A stretch of 64,000 nt of DNA from Loxodes magnus (taxonomy: Eukaryota > Ciliophora > Karyorelictea > Loxodida > Loxodidae). The stretch is from contig CAMPDV010000954.1 of the NCBI GenBank assembly GCA_946699065.1, positions 1 to 64,000 on the forward strand, written 5' to 3'. This document shows positions 1 to 15,280 of the stretch, in pieces; position 1 is the stretch's first letter; the number at the start of each line of letters is the position of its first letter. A program made the translations under genes and the position numbers. The notes under the pieces are model-generated. The model was not told the origin of the DNA and ran no database searches. It saw only the letters and a list, made by a program, of their open reading frames with translations.

Positions 1-2378
1 TGTTACATAGATTTATCTTACCTCTCCTTTGGAAGGAGAAATAAAGAAAAGCCAAGTAACGATAAAGATTATAAATCCTTTACCTTACACCATTTTATCA
101 ATCAATAATAGTTAAAATGAATAATTAAGCTACTTCCTAATTTAAAACTTACATCTGCTTAAGTCTTTATACTCTCTAAGGAATTTAAAATAAAGCAAGG
201 AAGCAAGTCATTTTACAACAGTTATACTTAAAATAAGCTTTTAGAGTTACTTTAAGTAATCTTATAGCATTTCATTAATTTAAGCAAATTAGTTTATTTT
301 TTAATTATCTAAGGTATTTAGTTTCAAACTATTTAAAAGATAGAAAGAATAAATAAATTTAAAACTTTGAAGTAAAATGAACCTAGAAAGGAACTGTGAT
401 TTATCGTTTGTTTAATATAAGATGATATAACTTTTAAATTAACTTATATCAATAAATAGTATCTTTAAATAAAATGCAAACTCAGTTATTTATCACCTTC
501 CTTAGTTAATCAATGAATCGGATTTATATCTTCCAATACTTTTACTTTAGCTTCTTTTGTAAGTCACTAAAGACTTTTTATATTATAACTGATATTTATC
601 TTAACATCAACTGATTATTTTCTTGAGTATATCTCACAATTGAAATCAACTATTGCCTAGTCTTTGGAGGTAACCACTTTCAAAAGTATTAACTGAAAAT
701 TTTAATGTCTCTGCAATATTTTTGGTGCTTCAAGCATGATCTTAATCTTATATTGTTTTAAAACTAACTGCTATTAGTTTAAATACCTATGAGATTATTT
801 TCTGTTATAAGGTTAAATAAATAAAGGGTTATGATTTGCTTATTTCTTCTTTATTTAGTAGCTTATTTATTTATCTTCATAGGTCTGATTTTATATCAAT
901 TAGGATATATATTCGAGTGAATGTAAAGTGTAAAATCCAGTTAGTTACTTTTATTTCCCTTATAACCTAAATTGATAGAGTAAACAAGTTTAGTTTTATT
1001 TCTAAATAGACTATTACAAATCTATCATCATCATTACTAAAGTAAAAGCTACTCTTTAAATTCTTTTTATTGGGTAATTATCATTGAAGCTGGAAGGGGA
1101 ATACTTTTAGTTTATTTTCTTAATTGTAAGATAGAAACTTAGATAAGGTTTTCATTTATTACGAGTAAAGAGGAGTTATCTTTGATGAAAATTAATCTTT
1201 ATTTATATCGCTCCACTGATCTATAAAAATCACTTATAGAACTATTTCTCTGCTACTTTTGTATGTTAAATACCTTCTCATAGTTCTATAATCTACAATT
1301 TGTGCTTTTTTATCTTAGAATCCTTTTCGTTAAATGTCTGCTGAATAGCTATTCAACTAAGTGATTTATAGCTATAAAAAATTCAAATTCTTCTTTCTTA
1401 TTGAGCTATGAAATCTTGCTTATGCTAGTTCTAAATGACTAAGGTATTTATTTATTTTAGAAAGTAGTTTTAGCAATTTATATTACGAAAGAATCGCTTC
1501 ACTTTCTATGTTTTAAGATAAATTAAATCACATATTTTAATAGGAATGCTCTAGGATTTTAAAATGGATCCTCACTCATCCTAAGAAACAACCATACTAC
1601 TAAATCTCCCAGCCTTTTTAAATTGAAATATTAGCTTCGTAATTCTAGTATTTTACAAGAGTAATGAGCTTTATCTACTTTTATCTGCTATATCTAGACT
1701 AAAGCCTTATAAATTTCAATTATAATAGCTTATGTAATTTAAAGCTAGATAACTCTAAGAATTTACCTCGATGTACTGGATTATAAAGCATTATGTTCCA
1801 TAGCAATTACAATAAGCATAAATTACTAATTAGCATTGCTTAATGTTTCCTTTATTTAGATATACCAATGAAGCCTTAACTTGTAGAGTTACATCAAGCA
1901 AGTTAAGTTTAATTAATTCTTCTAAGATTGCTATTATTGAGCTTCTAGAAACTTTAAATTGATTTATAATTATAAACCATCCTATCATTTATAGCTGCTG
2001 CTATCATAGTTAGCCACTTTATTTTCCTTCTTAAACTATAAAGAAGAGTGAGAAAAGGTAAATAAAGCTATTTAGAAAGGAAGATATAAGGATAAGGCTT
2101 GATAATAGTACATGATATGATACTAAGAATAAGGTTAGATTTACAACCTGGAGAATAAACCTTAACGTGCTTCCTTTCTTTTTTGCTTAATTCTACATTA
2201 TACCAAGTTTAAATACACAAATAGGCTAATTAAACCAGCATGCAAAATTAATTCTATGAAAGTAAGAGGAATAATAATTATCTGGTTTATAGCACTTGTA
2301 AAAGATAAGTTCTAAAGACTGCTTAATAGCTTTTCTAATAAATTGTTTAAATTAATCAAAATTTATTAATAGTACTAT
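1..2378. other. AT-rich DNA, no gene recognised
   Basis: No recognisable protein motif, tRNA or repeat was found by eye on either strand. Nearly every frame can be read through when TAA, TAG and TGA are sense, so openness says nothing. Decayed pseudogenes such as the tubulin relic further right could be hidden here. Confidence 0.4.
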
Positions 2379-3090
2379 ATGAAAATGGATTTTGTCTCTT
2401 TTAAAGCTATAAGAAAAATAGCCTTTAATAAGAATGAAGAAAAAGAAATTTAACTACTATTCTCAGAAAATAAGAACCTAAAATATTTGGTCTTGAAATT
2501 AAACAAAATTAGGACTCTGGTATAGACTGCAGTAAATATGGAATAAGAAAATATCTAATTAAAAAAGGTATTTTGAAACAAATCGGAAATCGCAAGAAAT
2601 AAATTTTCAGCTGTAGAAAATAGAAGAGAAATTCAACTAGTTTACTGCATATTAGAAGTTATAAATCCAGAAAAAGTAAAATAATGGAGATTATATGAAT
2701 ATTGAGAATGGATAAAAACCTGATTACATCTATAAATAGAAAAATATATTAAGATGTTGATTCTGCAAGAGGAAAGGATACCTAGTAAGTAAAGAATAGA
2801 AGAAAAAAAATTTGAAGAAAACTGAATCAATCGTAATGCACACGAGAAAGTTAAATCTATGGAAGGAAATTTTATCAACGGACGGAACTTCTTAAATCAA
2901 TAACGGAGGTGAACAATAGATTAATGAGGAAAATACTATAAGGAGTTACAGGAAATATAGAATTAAGAGGGGAAGAAGAGGACTAACCTTCCGAACATCT
3001 TGAAGACTGATCTAAAAGAAAGAAGGACTAGAAATCTATGAGGAACTTCAAAGGAAGTAGCAAAAATCTTATAAGAGCTAATATAATTGT
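2379..3090 (+). CDS. unrecognised purine-rich coding-like block
   Basis: I do not recognise this protein. From the ATG at 2379 one frame reads through with TAA/TAG as Gln and TGA as Trp. The product is rich in Glu, Lys and Trp, beginning MKMDFVSFKAIRKIAFNKNE and containing EENWINRNAHEKVKSMEG. The plus strand is strongly purine-rich here, unlike both flanks. That bias is also seen in the sense strand of the LINE ORF1 genes in this window, so a decayed retrotransposon ORF1 is one possibility. No zinc knuckle or catalytic motif is visible. The 3' boundary is set where the purine bias fades, not by a stop codon, and is uncertain. Confidence 0.3.
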
Positions 3091-4297
3091 ACTTAAAGTA
3101 GTTAACCTAATTATAGTAGATCCGCTATAATTAATTCTTTAGTTTTAAAATTTTACGAATTATGAAATCCAAATTTTTTTCTTAAATGTATTTATCAAAA
3201 ATCCAATAGAGAAATTTAATACTAAAGTCCTAAAAATTAATTAAAGATTTGCCACTTACTAAATTTATATTTCTTCATTTTAATTAGTTGGTAAGACATA
3301 TAGAGAACTTTTTAATTTGTATAATGCTTAATTGAGTAAATTAAAATAAAGATATATTCAATCGATTAAAGGAAATAGCTCTTAAATATTTCTTTATAAA
3401 TACCATTATATTAAAGTTGATCTTATGGCTATTTCTTTTAAATTTCTTATGCTTAATTAACGTAAACTCTACTAATTCTAAAATTATTAAAAGTGATTGA
3501 GTTTAATGAAACAAGAAGGGCATACGAAGAATATTGTAACTAGTAACTCATTCAAATACATTTAAAGCAACTGCTACTTTAAATCCAAGTTATTTTCCCC
3601 GTTTTGTAATTAAATTAAATTCTTAAGTTTTTTCCATTCACCAGTCTTTGATTATAACTTAAGTTTTAATACAAAGGAATATTAATGAAAAATAGCGAAA
3701 TTTCATATAAATAATAAACCTCTTGGATATAGGTAAAATTATAGAAATACCAGCATAATAATGAAATCTATTTAATGCTCAATATTCCAAATTACACTCT
3801 TCATTAATTTTACAAAATGCAAAAAGATTAAAAATTAACTGTTTCACATACTATTTTTCTCTTAAAGAGCATATAATAAAAAAAGCAATATAAGATAATA
3901 GATAATAAATATAATAAGCAGTGTATACTAAAACTTTATTTCTAGTTAGCGTAATAATTTAACAACTGTATCCAGCTTTATTAATTAGACTATAAGCTCC
4001 TTCTTAGTTAATATGTAAGTGTGAGACTTTGTAGTTATGACTTTTAAATGCTAAAGTTAGAAATGATTCTTAAATAATAAAAATATACGATAGGAAGGCA
4101 TAAAAATACTAGCTATCTTGAATTATTTCTAGAAGGGTATAAGCTTGCTTTATTATACTTAAATATCTCAACTTTTAGTCTTATATGGCTTAACTAATTA
4201 AATAATAAATAAACTGAAATCAACTAAAATAACTCTATTCATTTTATTATATTTTACTCTTTTAAAGCCTGTAGTGATTATAATATATAATCGTACT
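3091..4297. other. AT-rich DNA, no gene recognised
   Basis: I see no gene, RNA or repeat in this stretch. Confidence 0.4.
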
Positions 4298-5410
4298 TAA
4301 AACATAAGAGAAATAGAGCTAGTTTAAGCTATGGAAGCATATTTCAGAAGCAAATAATTGAAATATTCTTCTGATTATTTTAGTGGAGATGGATAGTTCT
4401 AGCTTTATAGAATGAATATCTTTTTTATGCACCAAAACTTTAGTTATTCCTAAAGCTATTTTTATAGATTTAGATCCAGAATTATGAATTCTATTAGAGG
4501 TAGTTCTTAGAGATAATTACTTAGCCTAATTTTTTATTGCTGAATTAAATGTAGCAAGAAATAATTTTCCAAGAGGTTAGTACATTGAAAGTTCAGATTC
4601 AATTTCATTAGATTTAGATACCCTAAGGAAAGAAACTGGATGTTGTGACTTTTTATAACAATTGTAAGCAAAGATTAGATAATATAGAAATCAAATGAAA
4701 TAGGAGTAATAGAAAGCTAAACTTTATTTAATAAAAGCTTTAGGTCTTTAAAATTGAAAACTCTTAATGAGATTTGAATTGATTTAACTAAACACAATGA
4801 GGGATTTGCTTGTAATTCATAAGTTAATTTATTAATAACTTAAGAAAGACTGCTTAGAACTTAGTTCCTTTATAAGGCTACATTTTTAGCCAATATTCTA
4901 TTTCCTTTAAAAGGGGTCTAAATTATACTAACTGGCCTGAGCTGATGTAATAAACTCTATACATTTAAAAATGTACAATGTGCAATAAATCCAAAATACT
5001 GTCGATATTTATCAGCAGGAGGAATTTTAAAGAAAAAAGTATCAGTTAAGTAACTAGAAGATTGGAAGTTAATACCTAGACTATTAGTTCTAAACATTTA
5101 GTAGAATATTCCTTAGTAACTCTAAGTCATCTTTTTAAGGTATCTACTTTAAGGTTTAAAAGCATTAGCTAATTAAATAGGAAATAATATCCCTATATAA
5201 GAGATATTCAAGCATATTGTTAAAAATTTCTTAGTTCTTTTTAGTATTAAAGTAATTCCGCACTAATACATAGAAGAAACGAGGGATATGAATATTAGCA
5301 GACCCAAATATAAAAGACATAAGTTCGTGATTATTAATTTTATAAAGCATTTTTAGAAGCAGAATTAAAGACAAAAAGGTTGAAAAAACGAAGATGAAGA
5401 ATAGTTGAGA
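4298..5410 (+). pseudogene. decayed beta-tubulin pseudogene
   Basis: Successive pieces match beta-tubulin in order but lie in different frames. IREIELVQA (from 4304) matches the N-terminus, with ATA where the ATG should be. KLWKHISEANN and YFSGDGQFQLYRMNIFF follow, then IPKAIFIDLDPE (about 4450). Next come NNFPRGQYIE and LDLDTLRKETGCCDFLQ (4560-4665), FIRLHF..PIFYFLQKGSKLYQ (4870-4930) and NPKYCRYLSAGGILKKKVSVK (4987-5050). The C-terminal part gives IGNNIPIQEIFKHIVKNF (5180-5235) and FLEAELK (5350). RKE..CDFLQ and RYLSA..KKKVSVK fit beta better than alpha. The glycine-rich GTP-binding loop and much of the centre are missing, and I count at least four frame changes. It is almost certainly dead. 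No introns are visible, so a retrocopy is possible, but a parent gene is needed to tell. Confidence 0.82.
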
Positions 5411-7985
5411 ATAAAGAATAAAAGGTATTTTCTTTAATAATTAAGATTTAAGGAACTGAAAGCCAAAGAAGCTATAAGCTTAAATTTAAAATTCTTTCTA
5501 ATTTAAATCTTAGATTTCTTATAAATGATATTTAATATTAAAACCTAACTTTCAAATTTCAGATTATATAGACAGTTAAAAATAAAATTTCGATTATAAT
5601 TAAGCAAAATTTCAAAGAAGACTAAGTTTATAATTTACGAATATCTAAATTTCTTAGAATATTAAAGAACACAATTAATTTATATTTAAACAATTGTTTG
5701 AATAAATCAAGAGAAATTTAAGAATCTGATGTTAAAAGTAAGTTTAATAAAAAATAAAATAAAATATATTAAATTTAAAAATCATAGACTATAGCCATTT
5801 TAGCGAAGAAAGATAAAAATGAGTGAAACTTTATTAAAAAATCAATGTTTACATGAACTATTCTAACCTTAAAATCAATTTCACTTAAACTAAAATTAAA
5901 TACAAGTAAGATTTTAAGTAGATGCATAATAAACATAGAGCTTCTCCAAAACGGAATACCAAATAAAATTTACTATGGAATTTTTGCTGCTAATTTACAA
6001 TTAAAGGCTTTATTCCAAAATAAAAAAGCATGTCAGATTTTATGTTTTTATTTGATTTTTTAACTAAAAATAGTAATCAATTAAGCAGAAATAGATTTAT
6101 AAAATAATAATTTAAAGGATAAAGTTTCATAACTGCGAAAAGTAATGCATATCTAATTCCAAAGCAATGGAAAATAATGTTGCCGAAAATTTTTCATTTA
6201 ATTTCATTGTAAGTTAAATAAATTATACATAGTTCTTATTTAAATCATTTTTTAGTTATTAATTTACTAAAATCATTTTACCTATTTAAGAATTGTTAAA
6301 TGAAAAATACTAGAGAAAAATAAAAAAGAGTATAAAAAGGATTTTCGTAATTACCTCTAAAGTTCAACATCCAATTTAGTTTTATTTTTATGCTTTTATA
6401 ATATCTTTATCATTAAATATTTCTAGCATGTTAGATTTCTGAGATCCTTATATTATTTCTAGGCTACTCTGAATAATTTTTTGGCTTTGCTTATAGAATC
6501 TCTTTTAGCGAAAATTAAAAAAATTATATAAACGCATAGCTTTTATTTTTAATTAACGGAATATGCTTCTTTCTGAATTATTTTACATCCTTTTATAAAC
6601 TTTTTTAATAGGTTAAAATTAATTATTATAACAGATCTTTGAAATCAATCTTTCAGTTAGATTACCTTTTAAGTTTAATTTTATAATAGTTTAAGAGTAT
6701 TAATAGTCTAAGTTACATTTCGTAATCTTAGAGAACTTGGCTAGATTTTCCGCTGACTCTTTTAATTTTTTTAATTTGTTTACTCCTTTTTAAATATAAT
6801 CTAACTAAGCTATTTTAAGATTTAAAAAACTTAAATAAATTTTTACAATTCAAACAAGTATCAAATATGATAGCTATCGATCTAAATCCTAAAGACTCGA
6901 CTCATTTTTATAATATAGAACTCCATTTGAAGATTTAATAGGAATAATAAATAAGAGCTAATAACGAATTTTCTTCTTAATTTTTAGCTTAATCATTGAA
7001 TTTTTTCATGCAAGTTAGGTTCATTTTCTAAGTCAAAACAAAATCCTTTCTGACTAATTATTGAGTCTAATATATCTTTCAATAATTAAATCCTGCTTTT
7101 CACTATTGAATATAAAACTTAAAATTCTCTTAATGAATTTTAAAATTTGAATGGCTTTCATGTAATGCTTTTTGTATATTAACTAATAATTATCTATTTT
7201 TAATTTTTCTTTTAGAAGTGTTCTTTCCCTTCTAGTGTGTTTTGACCCAGTCTAATATTTAAAATTTTAGTTCTTCCTTCTGTGAGTCTTCAATATGGTA
7301 AATAGTGTTTTAAACTCTATTTTAGCAAGATAATTTTTTTAGAAAATGCAAACCAATTTAAATTATTTATTTAGGTATAAATATCTCTAGAACTGTTTTT
7401 CTCCTTTCTTAAATGAGAAATCCATATAAATTCCCAGAAAACTCCTTTATATGTATTTTTAATAATCTAAAAGTATCCAAAAAAGAATTTTCTTTCTACT
7501 ATTGTATATTAATGAAACCATTTCCTAAATTGAATAAAGCTATTAGTATCTTAGAGGTATCAAAAATCAAGAAATTAGTCAAGTATTTAGGAAAATAATA
7601 AGAGTATTAATATCTTAATTCAAGCTAATTAAAAAACAAATAATTGGTAAAATGTTTAAGAAGCAGTAAAGAAGATGAATGATTATTTAACTTCTGAAAT
7701 ATGAATTAAGATAGTAATCTAAATTATAATAGCTATTTAAGAGATTTAAGTTTAATAGTATAAGCATAAAGAATAGAAAGTTTGGTGCTGTATAATTTTA
7801 AAAGTGGCAAATAGTTATAAAATTAGTTGCCTAAGTATATTAAGATATATAATTAGTTATTTTTTATTAAGTATCAAAGTTTCTTTGCTTAGAAATAAAA
7901 AAAAAGACAATTGTAAGCTAATGTCTTTATAAGGTAAAGAAAATATAAAGAGTGTAAATAAAGGATAGATACAATATAAATAAAA
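5411..7985. other. AT-rich DNA, no gene recognised
   Basis: I found no convincing motif. A 61-codon standard-code ORF at 7413-7598 has no recognisable feature and is treated as chance. Confidence 0.4.
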
Positions 7986-8059
7986 GGTCGTATAGCTCAG
8001 CTTGTTAGAGTGCTGTGCTAATAGTGCAGAGGTCGTGAGTTCGAGACTCACTGTGACCA
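7986..8059 (+). tRNA. tRNA-Ile (anticodon AAT)
   Basis: A complete 74-nt cloverleaf. The acceptor GGTCGTA pairs with TGTGACC (one G:T and one T:G), followed by discriminator A. The D arm is GCTC..GAGT. The anticodon arm CTGTG/TGCAG closes loop CTAATAG, giving anticodon AAT (Ile, reads AUU). The T arm GTGAG/CTCAC closes loop TTCGAGA and includes the B-box GAGTTCGAGAC. There is no intron. The only T-run nearby is a short one about 5 bases downstream. It lies about 130 bp left of the tail of a SINE-like element. Confidence 0.95.
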
Positions 8060-8189
8060 TATTTTTAAAAGCTTAAGTAAATAAGTAAAAGCAAACTCTT
8101 TTGACTTAGTAATAATTAGTTAAAAAAGCATCTAATTTAAATAATTATTTCTAAAGCAAGATATCAATATCAATAGAGATTGTAATTTT

Positions 8190-8510
8190 GATAAATAAAT
8201 AAATAAAAATGATTATAGAGCGCATAGCACCTCAATGGTGCGCAGCTCTTTAATAAAGATTTTTAAAGTTAAAAAATTTCTTGCTGAAGTTTTTCACAGT
8301 GCTAGCATTCTCTTGTGAGTTTTGTCTTCTATAGGGCCGCGATCGGAATGCTACCCTAAGAGACCTTAGTATCTGGCATCTTCCATCATTAATGCTATTT
8401 AATGCCTCTTCGATCTTGTCTTCTCTTCTCTTGGTTAGTTCTTCCCCTATGGGGTATTTCCTGGTGCCAGAGTTTAAGTCAGCTTCAGTTGGAGGATTGC
8501 TCCTCCCTAT
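8190..8510 (-). repeat. SINE-like element, family A
   Basis: Read on the minus strand the element starts near 8505 with ATAGGGAGGAGCAATCCTCC (a short hairpin). It has a GC-richer body and ends in the hairpin at 8217-8249 (outer stem AGAGC/GCTCT, loop region CACCTCAATGGTG), followed by an ATTT-type tail (8191-8210). The same 3' hairpin and tail end four other elements in the window. The 5' start ATAGGG(A/T)GGA is shared with the family C element at 58530-58890. The short ORF at 8402-8596 lies inside it and is a shadow. Element polarity (tail at the 3' end) is inferred from SINE convention. Confidence 0.7.
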
Positions 8511-8599
8511 TTATTTTTATTAATAATAAAATAAACTGCCTTGCTTTAGAAGAAATTAAACCACTGACGAAACGTAAAATAACCAACAAAAGTTAAAAA

Positions 8600-10860
8600 A
8601 TCTAAATATAGTTTTAAGTGTCTTATAAAGTAATCTAGCAAGAAAAAATAAATTTAAAGTAGATATTTATATTGACAGGTAATATTTAAAAAAAGAGAAA
8701 GACTTTCGATTACATATGCTTATATCCTACTATATTTATGTTCTATTTGGACGTCTTCAACTTGATTTTCATTTTTAACTAAGTAAAAAAACCTTCTGCT
8801 TTTCCAGTTTCTTATAAAAATATTATTTTAAGCTTTTATTTAGCCTTCTATATTCTTTAGTAGATTGAGTCCTCGAAGCAATAAGATAACCAAATTGTTT
8901 TGTTATATTAGATTATTTATTTCTTATTTTTTATTAAAATATCCTTCATATATATTTATAGATCCAATTCTGCACATCCCTTCTTATTCTTCTATATGCT
9001 AATAGTTAGTTTCATTTTCTTCTCAGCTTTTCAGTTGTTGTAAAAATTAGTGAAAATCTTATAGCTATTTTAAGTTCTGATAAATTTGGTCATATTATGT
9101 ATTTAATTAAATTATCCTTATAATATTTTATAATTTTTTCTAATTCTCATAGCTTTATTTCAAGTATTAACATTAGAGATATGAAAAATTTGTTTTATTT
9201 CAGATAGTTTTATAGATATCCTGCTCCATCTTTTAATCCTCTTGGTTTAGTTCAGATTTGGTTTTTCATTGGATCTAATTTCTATTTTAGTAAATGTTCT
9301 TTTTGTTTAAAACTATTTTAATTCATTTATATTATTCTTACATTCTAGGTATTCTTTTTTATATCTATTAGTCTATTTTTAAATCAATTAATTGATTTTT
9401 TAATTGCCAATTAAACACATGCCTTTTATTATTTGTTAATAGTGATTTTTTATCATTTTATCCTTTAGTTATTTATTTAAATTTTCTATTTATATATCTT
9501 CTTAGGTTTATTTTTATATATATGTTTGATTTATAGAAATATTATGATATAAATTTAATTTAGTTTTATTTCATATTTTGACTCTTTTTGGATCTTATAT
9601 TAAAATGCTTTTAATAACTTTTATGGTATTATTTTACATCTTTATCAATGTTATTCATATTTTTCTATAAATTTTCCCCATTTTGTGTTGAATTGCTTTT
9701 CTTTTGGTTATTTCCTTTGGACAATATTTTAATTGCCTTTAATTAAAGAAGAAATTCTTTTATTCATTTATCAATTAAGTAATTATATTTATTTTTTCAT
9801 AGTTAAAAGGTTATTTCTTATTGTTGTATATTTAAGTCGATTTACTAGATATCTTAGTCTTTTTTTTCCTTATTCTGTTTAAATTTTCAGAGGTTAAATT
9901 ATTTAACTTTATAAGTCTTCAATTAATTAATTTTTCTTATTAACTTCAAATTTCCTTGTTGTGTATTCATTAATATTTAGATTATATCTTTATCTTTTGT
10001 TTCCAATTATTTTAAATATTTTTATTCTATCCCATCATTTATTATTGTAATAATTAGTCATTAAAATAATTATTCGCTTTTCGACTTAATTGAAGTTTTA
10101 AATGTATGAAATCTTCGTGTCTGTATGTTCTATTCTTGCATTTCATTTTTTCCTTTACTTCCCTCGATTTTTTATTCGGAGTTAGGAATTTTGTTTTGCT
10201 TTCAAATTTTCTCATTTTCCGATGAGAAAATTCCGTAGCTCTTTGCTCTCTTATTATTAAAATATCTTTTTCTAACCCATTCTTCAATCATAGACTCTGG
10301 CTTTAGCTCTTTAATCTACATAACATAACAGAATTAATTAAAGTGACTTCACCTTTATTTTGTTTGTCGCATATTAGTTATGTAAAGAGTTAATTCTCAA
10401 TAATAATCTTCTTCTTCGATATAGACTTGTATGATGTCTTGCTTTTTTACTTCTGCTTAGACTTTCCTGCATAAGTTCTCTTACATCAAATCAATATTGA
10501 TTTTTGTTCCATTCTCTTGCTTCCATTAGTATTTGAGGTATTAATTATAGTATTTTTTGTTTTTTCCTTCTATACAACTTTTCTTCTCTTTTGCAGTATA
10601 TTCTAAATATTTTATTTCAAGTTTTTCGGTCTTCAATTTTTCTTTTTTCCTAAAATTTGCAACAGCCTCCTACCATGTGCCTTGTCTCTTGCACTATCAG
10701 CACCTTATTATCAGTCTTCTGTATATCTAAATTAATGCTTAATTTATTTCTTCTCTCTCTGTCTCAACATTCATGGATCATAGTTCATCTTATTTTACAT
10801 TTCCCAATTATTTTCAAAGTCTATTCTTTGGTAAAATATATAATATTTTAATCAAAAAAC
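8600..10860 (-). pseudogene. minus-strand coding-like remnant, unrecognised
   Basis: The plus strand is strongly T-rich here, mirroring the purine-rich sense strands of the LINE genes, so the coding-like strand is minus. The best part is 10560-10050, which reads as a Lys/Glu-rich protein (pieces KINIDLMQENLCRKVQAEVK and MRKFESKTKFLTPNKKSREV) in more than one frame. The left part (8600-9900) is more degraded. I see no reverse transcriptase, endonuclease or zinc-knuckle motif. A decayed retrotransposon ORF is the most likely identity, by composition only. Confidence 0.3.
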
Positions 10861-11100
10861 GGTGAGAACAAGATCTTTAGTTGTCTGATTTTACTTCTTA
10901 TTTCAGAGAGGCACTTGGCTGGATCTAAGATCTTAAAGGAGAAAGCGTCTGAAAAATTATCCTAGCTTGGCAGGAGCTGGAAGCTCATGATTTCAGGATT
11001 ATTTTCTCATTACTCATAGTAATCCCTCTATTCAGAAACTGATCAGCAGAATATCTCCATTTTATCCATAAAGTGGTCAGAGAAAGCAACACAGCAATAG
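10861..11100 (+). repeat. GC-richer repeat, first copy of the D/E family
   Basis: An island of higher GC with no protein motif. Two blocks match the reverse complement of the island at 57661-57950. The block ATTATCCTAGCTTGG..GGAGCTGGAAGC (about 10953-10982) matches ATTATCCGCTCTTGG..GGTCTTGAAGC. CAGCAGAATATCTCCATTTT (about 11045) plus ATCCATAAA matches CAGCAGAATATCCCCGTTAT plus TCCATAAAA. Spacing is similar, so these are two diverged copies of one repeat or structured RNA. It lies about 320 bp upstream of the kinase-WD40 gene. Confidence 0.5.
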
Positions 11101-11415
11101 TCAAACTATTCTCAAGCATTAAAATTTAATAATAACTAATACATTTTGAAAAGATAGTATTAAATATGATATAACTATTCCTATTCTTCTATACGAAGAT
11201 ACTTAGTTATATATGCTTTTATTTATAAATAAAAAAGTAAAAAGTAAAATGTAATTTTTAATATAGTAAGGGATTTAATAATTTAGAAACTTAAAGGAAA
11301 TAAGATCAAAAATAAGTGTTATTTAAAAATAAAGTAATAGTTTGATAAAAGTTCATAACTATATCTATTTCTGGTATTTTAGGGTGTTAAAAGTATTATT
11401 CTTGAATAGTTATAA

Positions 11416-14028
<2,613 letters not shown>

Positions 14029-15049
14029 AAAAAGGAGGAGCTAAATTAAAAAAAATTTAGAAAAAATTGAAATTTAATTAAACTGTAAAACTAACTTTGT
14101 GAAAAAATTTAAAATTTAAGGTTAAATAGATTGAAATCAATAAAATTTAAAAAGCTTCAAAATTATAAGCATAAATTTAGAAAAAAAATAGTTTTTGAAA
14201 TATTTAAATAGAGAAAATAGGAAAAATTCTAAATAATGCAAATTTAGAAGTATTTAAATAAAAGCGATTTATTTTTTGTATAGTGGAACTTTTTGTTTAA
14301 TAAAGGTAAAAAAAATGATTGACTTTGAAAATGCTTAAAAATAAAAGAGAAAAGTGAGGATAAATAAATAATTTTAAGTATTTAGGGGTATTTTAATATA
14401 AATTATCAGTTCTAAGATTATTTAAGTTAAGATCTGAAAAAGTTATTTGGTAAGGCATGCTAAAGAGTAAAATTGTGCATATTGTAAAAAGAATTATAAA
14501 GAGACAAGATAGTATAAATGTTTACGATACTCGAGAAAAGAAATAAGTATTTTTGAAGAGAATATAAAAAGAATGAATGGCATGAAATAGACAAGATAAG
14601 AAAGGAAAATAAGAAATAAAAGACCTTAAAGAGTTGAAAGATATTTGCAGAGCTTGAATAATTAAAGTATTTTCAGGAAGTAAAAAATATACAGACTAAT
14701 TGAAGAAATAAGAGATGTATTTGAAAATAAATAAAACAGAGAGCAAAAATAAAAATTTTATTTGCGTTTTAGCAAGAAAATTTCGAAAAATGTCAAGATG
14801 CTTTGTTTATTTATATGAATTTTCATTTTTCAGATGGAAAAAATTTTAAAAAAAAATATATAAATTTATTATGAAAAGTTTTGATTAATAACACTAAAAA
14901 AAGCCAAAACGGAAGATTTGCGAATATATAATCTTATTCTTTAAAATATTTATTTATTATTTAGGAATTTTTTATATACTTTTAATCATTGAGTAAGATT
15001 TGCAAACATAATTAAAAAAAATTTTATTTTGAGTAAATTTTTTATAACA
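14029..15049. other. AT-rich DNA with one weak coding-like patch
   Basis: Mostly featureless. At 14440-14760 the plus strand becomes purine-rich, and one frame reads EQNCAYCKKNYKETRQYKC, a C-x2-C..C pattern that could be a decayed zinc finger. The evidence is too weak to call a gene. Confidence 0.3.
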
Positions 15050-15280
15050 AAAAAATGGACAAAATTAAGCTTATAGTCTAAGAAGATAGCTTCACAGCTA
15101 ATTTCCATTTGATATTACTCTCTCACAAACTAAAGGATTGCGTAGGACTTCGCTAGTCCGCCATCTTTATCTCACCCAAGATCCATTTGTCCTTCTAGTT
15201 ACTAATTTAATTGCTATTCTATTCTTATATTCTAGAGTTTTAAATTTCTTCCTATATATTAGCCCTGTCCTTGCTGGTCA
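15050..15280. repeat. small GC-richer island, unclassified
   Basis: GC rises compared with both flanks. It contains a short perfect hairpin, GGACT tcgc TAGTCC-like, near 15148-15163. No protein motif and no clear match to the other islands was found. It may be another small repeat or RNA. Confidence 0.25.

Noticed and set aside
8402-8596. 64-codon standard-code ORF with a signal-peptide-like start
   Set aside because: It runs antisense through the family A SINE-like element and its hydrophobicity comes from the local T-rich strand.
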